8,735 nt of DNA from an uncultured Anaerolineaceae bacterium (GTDB lineage Bacteria > Chloroflexota > Anaerolineae > Promineifilales > Promineifilaceae), in contig CALBTC010000426.1 in the NCBI GenBank assembly GCA_937967805.1, forward strand, positions 1 through 8,735, in the 5' to 3' direction. Under the pieces are notes generated by a model. It had not been told where the DNA came from. It did not search any database and was given only the letters and a program-made list of their open reading frames with translations. Positions 6,530 to 8,735 of this stretch are shown here, in pieces. Each line of letters starts with the position of its first letter. Position 1 is the first letter of the stretch. The translations under genes and the position numbers were made by a program.

Positions 6530-8728
6530 TTATGCAGGCTCCTCGGTAACGGCCGTTGCCAGCAAAGGCAGCTCGCAGGTGAAGGTGCTGCCCACACCCA
6601 CCTTGCTTTCTAAGGTGATGCGCCCCCCGTGCAGTTCCAATATCTCCCTGGTAATGTAAAGGCCCAGCCCGATCCCCCGTTCGTTATAATTCAAATCATT
6701 CTTGGCGCGGAAGAAGCGTTCAAAAATATACGGCTGGTCGCCGTGGGCAATGCCAATGCCGCTGTCGGTTACCCGCAAATAGACGTTTTCCACATCATGT
6801 TTTACGGTTAACTGGATGCTGCCTTTTTCGGCCGTGTAGGTAAGGGCGTTTTCAAGCAAATTGGCCAGGGCCCAATGAAGACGGCTGGTGTCGCCCGATA
6901 CCGGCAGCGGCGCGTCGGGCAGCTGCACGGCAAAAAATATCCCTTTGGCTTCGATTTTGTCGCGCCATTCATTGGCCAGTTCGCGGATAAAGGCGGTGAA
7001 TGAGATTTCTGCCTGCTTCAGGTGAAGGGAACCGGCCTGAATTTCTGAAATACTGATCATCTTCTGGATATGTTCTTCCAGTTCGCCGCTGCCTTTGGCG
7101 ATTTTTTCTAAATAGGTGACCTGATCCTTTTGCAGCGAACCGTTGGCTGAACGCCTCAACAAATCCGTGTACAGCTTAACGATGGTGAGCGGGGTGCGCA
7201 GCTCGTGAGACATGCTGGTGATGAAATCATCTTTTAGCGTTTCAGCTTCAGCGGCGCGGGTAATGTCGCGCAGAACCATGACGGTGCCGATGGGGCTGCC
7301 TTCGGGGGTTTTGACCTGGGCCGAGGAGGCGCTGAGGACACGACCGTTCATATCATACCGTTTTGTCGGCTCACCGCCTTCCCCCAACGTTTCTGTTGCC
7401 GAAGCCGCCATTAGCTTTTGTAATGAAGCTTTGGAAAAATCGCCGGTGATATCGGTGATCATTTTTTGCGCGGCCGGGTTGGAGTTCACGATATTGTTCT
7501 CGTTATCCAGCACAATGACGCCGTCAGCGATAGAGTCCAGGATAGCGGCTAATTCGCTTTTTTGAGCCACAAGCTGGCGGTTGTGCTCCTCCAACCGTTC
7601 GGTCATTGTGTCGAAGGAAAGAGCCAGGGTGCCAATTTCATCATTGCGTAGGATGCCGGTGCGCTGGTTGAGGTTACCTTCTGTGACCTCTGTGGTTACG
7701 TCCACCAGCCGGTTGAGCGGCCGGGCGATGCTGCGCGCCACCCCGAAGCCGATCATGATGACCGAGACGGTGGCAATGGTGAAAACCAGATTGAGCAAGT
7801 TGCGGCTGGTAGCCGCGGCATTGACGATGAAGTTGCTGGGTAGGGCCACGCTGAACAGGCCAAAGGATTCATTGCGCAAGCGCCAGTCGCCAAAGGCTAG
7901 CTGATAATCCTGGTTAAGCACCTCCACGCGGCGCAGCGGCACGTTGGTTTCGGCCGTTTCGGCCACGACCTGGTAGCGGCTGGGCGATTCGGCCAACTGG
8001 TTCAGGACGGCCGTATACTGTCCGGCGGGTTCTTGCAATAAATCTGCAATGTTTTCCCGGCCATCACCCAGGGTTGTGTCAATTACCTGTCCGTTTTGGT
8101 CATACAGGGTGACACGGGCCACGGCATTTTCTGTAAGGCCAACGACCATTTTGCGTACGGCCGTTCCCACCATAGCCGCGCCTACAACTTCATCATCCAG
8201 AAGAACGGGGCCGATGGTAAACAGCATATGACCAGACGGCGTCTCTACCAAAATAGCGCGCTTGTCACCGTACTCATCGGCATTACCGGACAACACAAAC
8301 TGTACATCCTCAAGTTTAGAGAGGTTGAGGTTGGCGAAGGTGGCACCTGGTTCTGAGTCGGCAGCACGGTCCCAGGTGAATTGGGTACGGCCGTTACTGT
8401 CCAACAAAACAACGGCGTCGGTAGGGCTGTTGATGATGATTTGGGGAATTAATAACTGGAGTTGCTGATATTCCTGACCGGCTAAACTTTCCGGCACGCC
8501 TTCGGTGTGGGATACCTGGCGCAAAACGGCTAGCCTGTCTTCTTCATATCCCACCATGCTTTCCGCCACCACCCGGCCAGAATCCAGCAGCTGGTTGTTG
8601 AATCGCTCATGCAGCGTGCCCGTGACCAGGCTAACTACAATGTAAGCGCCAATACCGGCTACAATTAAGGTGAGCAGCAAATATGGAAATACAATTTTTG
8701 AACCAATGCCAGAAAAAAGAGTTTTCAT
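6530..8728 (-). CDS. Membrane sensor histidine kinase (extracellular sensor, HAMP, PAS, HisKA, HATPase)
   Basis: This is a 732-residue two-component sensor kinase. Counting from the ATG at 8726-8728, a membrane segment (about 11-34) leads into an extracellular region of about 270 residues, Cache-like in size and layout, then a second segment (about 310-332). HAMP follows at about 332-382 (ARPLNRLVDVT, then NDEIGTLALSFD) and PAS at about 390-495 (ILDSIADGVIVLDNENNIV, ending VMVLRDITRAAEA). HisKA has phospho-acceptor His508 in SMSHELRTPL. The ATPase domain shows an N box (LANLLENAL, Asn623/Asn626), DSGIGI (Asp655), an F box (IFERFFRA) and a G2 box (GIGLGL, 685-690). All catalytic residues are present. 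No response regulator is in the window; one may lie upstream. A TTG directly precedes the ATG and the frame stays open to the window edge, so the start is the best choice rather than proven; it fits the short cytoplasmic tail before the first membrane segment. The surface-protein gene follows after three bases. Confidence 0.94.
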   Translation of the reverse strand: MKTLFSGIGSKIVFPYLLLTLIVAGIGAYIVVSLVTGTLHERFNNQLLDSGRVVAESMVGYEEDRLAVLRQVSHTEGVPESLAGQEYQQLQLLIPQIIINSPTDAVVLLDSNGRTQFTWDRAADSEPGATFANLNLSKLEDVQFVLSGNADEYGDKRAILVETPSGHMLFTIGPVLLDDEVVGAAMVGTAVRKMVVGLTENAVARVTLYDQNGQVIDTTLGDGRENIADLLQEPAGQYTAVLNQLAESPSRYQVVAETAETNVPLRRVEVLNQDYQLAFGDWRLRNESFGLFSVALPSNFIVNAAATSRNLLNLVFTIATVSVIMIGFGVARSIARPLNRLVDVTTEVTEGNLNQRTGILRNDEIGTLALSFDTMTERLEEHNRQLVAQKSELAAILDSIADGVIVLDNENNIVNSNPAAQKMITDITGDFSKASLQKLMAASATETLGEGGEPTKRYDMNGRVLSASSAQVKTPEGSPIGTVMVLRDITRAAEAETLKDDFITSMSHELRTPLTIVKLYTDLLRRSANGSLQKDQVTYLEKIAKGSGELEEHIQKMISISEIQAGSLHLKQAEISFTAFIRELANEWRDKIEAKGIFFAVQLPDAPLPVSGDTSRLHWALANLLENALTYTAEKGSIQLTVKHDVENVYLRVTDSGIGIAHGDQPYIFERFFRAKNDLNYNERGIGLGLYITREILELHGGRITLESKVGVGSTFTCELPLLATAVTEEPA

Positions 8729-8735
8729 CAATGAC

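Noticed and set aside
8729..8731. TTG as start of the histidine kinase
   Set aside because: An ATG follows immediately, and the visible sequence gives no ribosome-binding site to prefer TTG; only four more bases are available upstream.

Overview
The window (about 8.7 kb, moderately GC-rich) carries seven protein-coding genes, all on the minus strand; I found no rRNA, tRNA, CRISPR array or insertion sequence. The combination suggests a free-living Chloroflexota bacterium, probably Anaerolineae-like. The grounds are a surface protein with a long Pro/Thr/Ala stalk, a MoxR/DUF58 pair, and intergenic repeats built from GGAGATT units. This is an inference from style, not from a marker gene.

Layout in the direction of transcription (high to low coordinates): (1) 8728-6530, a membrane sensor histidine kinase (extracellular sensor region, HAMP, PAS, HisKA, HATPase); (2) 6526-5207, three bases later, a membrane-anchored surface protein with a low-complexity stalk and an unrecognised C-terminal domain; (3) 5206-4842, an intergenic region with a strong double-dyad hairpin just after the surface-protein gene and a candidate extended -10 promoter for the next operon; (4) 4841-3882, a MoxR-family AAA+ ATPase; (5) 3866-2559, a DUF58 membrane protein; (6) a 201-bp gap; (7) 2357-1602, triosephosphate isomerase (tpiA); (8) 1591-779, an M50/site-2-protease-like membrane metalloprotease; (9) a 67-bp spacer almost filled by a hairpin; (10) 711-1, the N-terminal 237 codons of a family 2 glycosyltransferase that runs off the window.

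Functionally there are three clusters. The kinase and surface protein look translationally linked and may form one sensing or cell-surface unit. MoxR and DUF58 form the familiar chaperone-like ATPase plus partner pair, with no VWA or transglutaminase gene next to them here. tpiA is housekeeping glycolysis, followed closely by the protease and then the glycosyltransferase.

The most striking signal is not a gene. The perfect palindrome ACGGCCGT occurs 16 times, eight of them as the 10-mer AACGGCCGTT, where about 0.1 would be expected by chance. Copies lie in every reading phase and in both larger intergenic gaps, which resembles the highly iterated palindromes known from cyanobacteria.
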